Part shown: positions 4,736 to 5,502 of the stretch, one piece after another
How the letters are laid out: every line of letters begins with the position of its first letter
Numbering within the stretch: position 1 is the first letter of the stretch
Notes under the pieces: model-generated
What the model was told of the DNA's origin: nothing
Database searches by the model: none
Seen by the model: only the letters and a program-made list of their open reading frames with translations
From: RYN-431 sp036388295
GTDB taxonomy: Bacteria; Planctomycetota; Phycisphaerae; Tepidisphaerales; Tepidisphaeraceae
Direction of reading: 5' to 3'
NCBI GenBank assembly: GCA_036388295.1
Contig: DASVSC010000198.1
Location: 1 to 5,502, forward strand
Length of the DNA stretch: 5,502 nt
Program-made: the position numbers and the translations under genes

Positions 4736-4794
4736 ACGAACCAGAACAACCACGGCCGGCGTGAACACACTCGTTTTCACGCCGGCCGGTTCGT
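4736..4794 (+). terminator. Long hairpin terminator after the tiny basic gene
   Basis: CGGCCGGCGTGAA (4753-4765) pairs perfectly with TTCACGCCGGCCG (4776-4788), a 13-bp stem with a 10-nt loop. An outer ACGAAC (4736-4741) can pair with GTTCGT (4789-4794), leaving a bulge on the left. The stem begins within 25 bases of the stop codon. The downstream tract GTTCGTCTTC is only modestly T-rich, so termination may be incomplete or the hairpin may stabilise the 3' end. Confidence 0.6.
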
Positions 4795-4832
4795 CTTCAT
4801 CGCACGCTAACACGGCAGCGTACACTGGGTTG

Positions 4833-4849
4833 CCCGCGCACTGCGCGGG
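4833..4849. repeat. CCCGCGC-ACT-GCGCGGG hairpin
   Basis: A perfect 7-bp inverted repeat with an ACT loop lies in the gap before ppk1. The same ACT loop occurs in the hairpin at 3527-3541 (GTCCGC-ACT-GCGGAC), so it may be another member of the intergenic hairpin class with a changed stem. No T run follows. Confidence 0.45.
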
Positions 4850-4885
4850 GGCCGGGTCAAGTTGACGATTGACGCCGCGGCGTAA

Positions 4886-4958
4886 GCCACGGATCCACGG
4901 CTCCTGCCGTGGCGTCGACTCCCTCAACAGGACATCCGTGTTATGCTCGTGGATCCGT
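4886..4958 (+). promoter_or_regulatory. ppk1 leader with mutually exclusive pairings over the start region
   Basis: ACGGATCCACG (4889-4899) is perfectly complementary to CGTGGATCCGT (4948-4958), which is codons 2-6 of ppk1, beginning 2 nt after the ATG. The same leader segment can instead take part in local hairpins with GCCGTGGC (4906-4913). One is CCACGGC-TCCT-GCCGTGG (4895-4912), the other GCCACGG (4886-4892) with CCGTGGC (4907-4913). The long-range helix and the local hairpins use overlapping bases and so compete. This would suit translational control of ppk1, though GGATCC is self-complementary and raises the chance of coincidence. Confidence 0.35.
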
Positions 4959-5502
4959 CGCTTCCTTCCCCAGACGCCATCGCCGCCCCGGCGGCCCCCG
5001 CGTCCGACCCCGCCGTCCGCTTCATCAACCGCGAGCTCAGCTGGCTCGACTTCAACGACCGCGTGCTGCAACTCGCGCAAGACCCGGCCGTGCCGTTACT
5101 TGAGCGGGTGAAGTTCCTGGCGATCTTCGCGACGAATCTCGACGAGTTTTTCATGAAGCGCGTCGGCGGCCTGCAGCGCCAGCGCGAAGACCGCGTGACC
5201 GACCGCTCGCTGGACGGGATGACGGTCGACGAGCAGCTCGCCACCATCCACCGGCGCGTCCGACCGATGCTGGAGTCGATGTACAACCTGTGGTTCGACG
5301 ATCTGCACCCGGCCCTGCGCCGCCACGGGGTGAGCGTGCGGTCCTACGCTGACCTGCTGGCCGAGGAGGCCACGCACGTTAACGAGTTTTTCCGCCGGCA
5401 GGTCTTCCCGATCCTCACGCCGCTGGCCGTCGACCCTGGCCACCCGTTCCCGTTCATTTCCAACCTCAGCCGTTCGATGGGCGTGATGCTGGAGGACGCC
5501 GA
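4943..5502 (+). CDS. ppk1: Polyphosphate kinase 1, N-terminal part (runs off the window)
   Basis: The 186 visible residues are clearly Ppk1, which reversibly makes inorganic polyphosphate from ATP. After a 25-residue Ala/Pro-rich start come FINRELSWLDFNDRVL (27-42), PLLERVKFLAIFATNLDEFF (51-70), the MKRVGGLQRQ helix and RRQVFPILTPLAVDPGHPFPF (151-171), all hallmarks of the N-terminal and head domains. N65 in NLDEF corresponds to the conserved Asn that contacts the nucleotide in E. coli Ppk. The phosphorylated catalytic histidine lies beyond the window. Full-length family members are about 700 residues, so roughly a quarter is present. The ATG at 4943 has AGGA (4929-4932) 10 nt upstream. The gene is GC-rich like its surroundings and looks native. 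A 210-base gap with a terminator separates it from the tiny basic gene, so it probably has its own promoter; I see no convincing -35/-10. Confidence 0.95.
   Translation, partial: MLVDPSLPSPDAIAAPAAPASDPAVRFINRELSWLDFNDRVLQLAQDPAVPLLERVKFLAIFATNLDEFFMKRVGGLQRQREDRVTDRSLDGMTVDEQLATIHRRVRPMLESMYNLWFDDLHPALRRHGVSVRSYADLLAEEATHVNEFFRRQVFPILTPLAVDPGHPFPFISNLSRSMGVMLEDA

Noticed and set aside
4598..5080. Minus-strand open frame of 160 codons
   Set aside because: Antisense to both the tiny basic gene and ppk1, both of which have better support.

Overview
The window looks like chromosomal DNA of a GC-rich bacterium, most likely a planctomycete (Planctomycetota). This is inference. It rests on the style of the ASCH, HPF-like and Ppk1 proteins and on many intergenic hairpins that begin GTAGGGT or GTAGGGG, a style I associate with that phylum. 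No rRNA or tRNA is present to settle the taxonomy.

Layout: (1) Positions 1-2930 are an AT-richer accessory block. It holds a soluble Ser/Thr protein kinase on the + strand (25-1038), a 91-bp REPIN-like double palindrome between convergent genes (1076-1166), and a two-gene operon on the - strand. The first operon gene encodes a DUF4365-type PD-(D/E)XK nuclease-like protein (2902-2300). The second, overlapping it by 11 nt, encodes a 378-aa protein of an unnamed family with an R-x-GQTE-x-GSYV signature (2310-1174). (2) At about 2990 the composition changes sharply to very GC-rich. Positions 3105-3620 encode an ASCH-domain protein bracketed by two directly oriented copies of a hairpin repeat; the second copy appears to have replaced the protein's usual C-terminus. 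(3) Positions 3621-4202 contain no convincing gene, but hold several palindromes, an operator-like alternating repeat with a TACA-AA-TGTA core, and a clean intrinsic terminator with no gene in front of it. (4) Positions 4203-5502 look like ordinary chromosome: a short HPF/RaiA-like ribosome-hibernation protein (-), a divergent 24-residue, extremely basic protein with an excellent Shine-Dalgarno (4658-4732) and a long hairpin terminator, then the 5' part of ppk1 (polyphosphate kinase 1), which runs off the window.

How the genes may work together: the DUF4365 gene and the GQTE-family gene are translationally coupled and probably act as one module. A nuclease-fold protein with an uncharacterised partner, beside a eukaryotic-like kinase in a compositionally foreign block, fits a defence or other accessory system, but nothing in the sequence proves that role. 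The right-hand group (HPF-like protein, tiny basic protein, Ppk1) has a common theme of starvation and ribosome physiology. The ppk1 leader contains an 11-bp segment complementary to the first codons, with a competing hairpin, so translational control there is worth testing.
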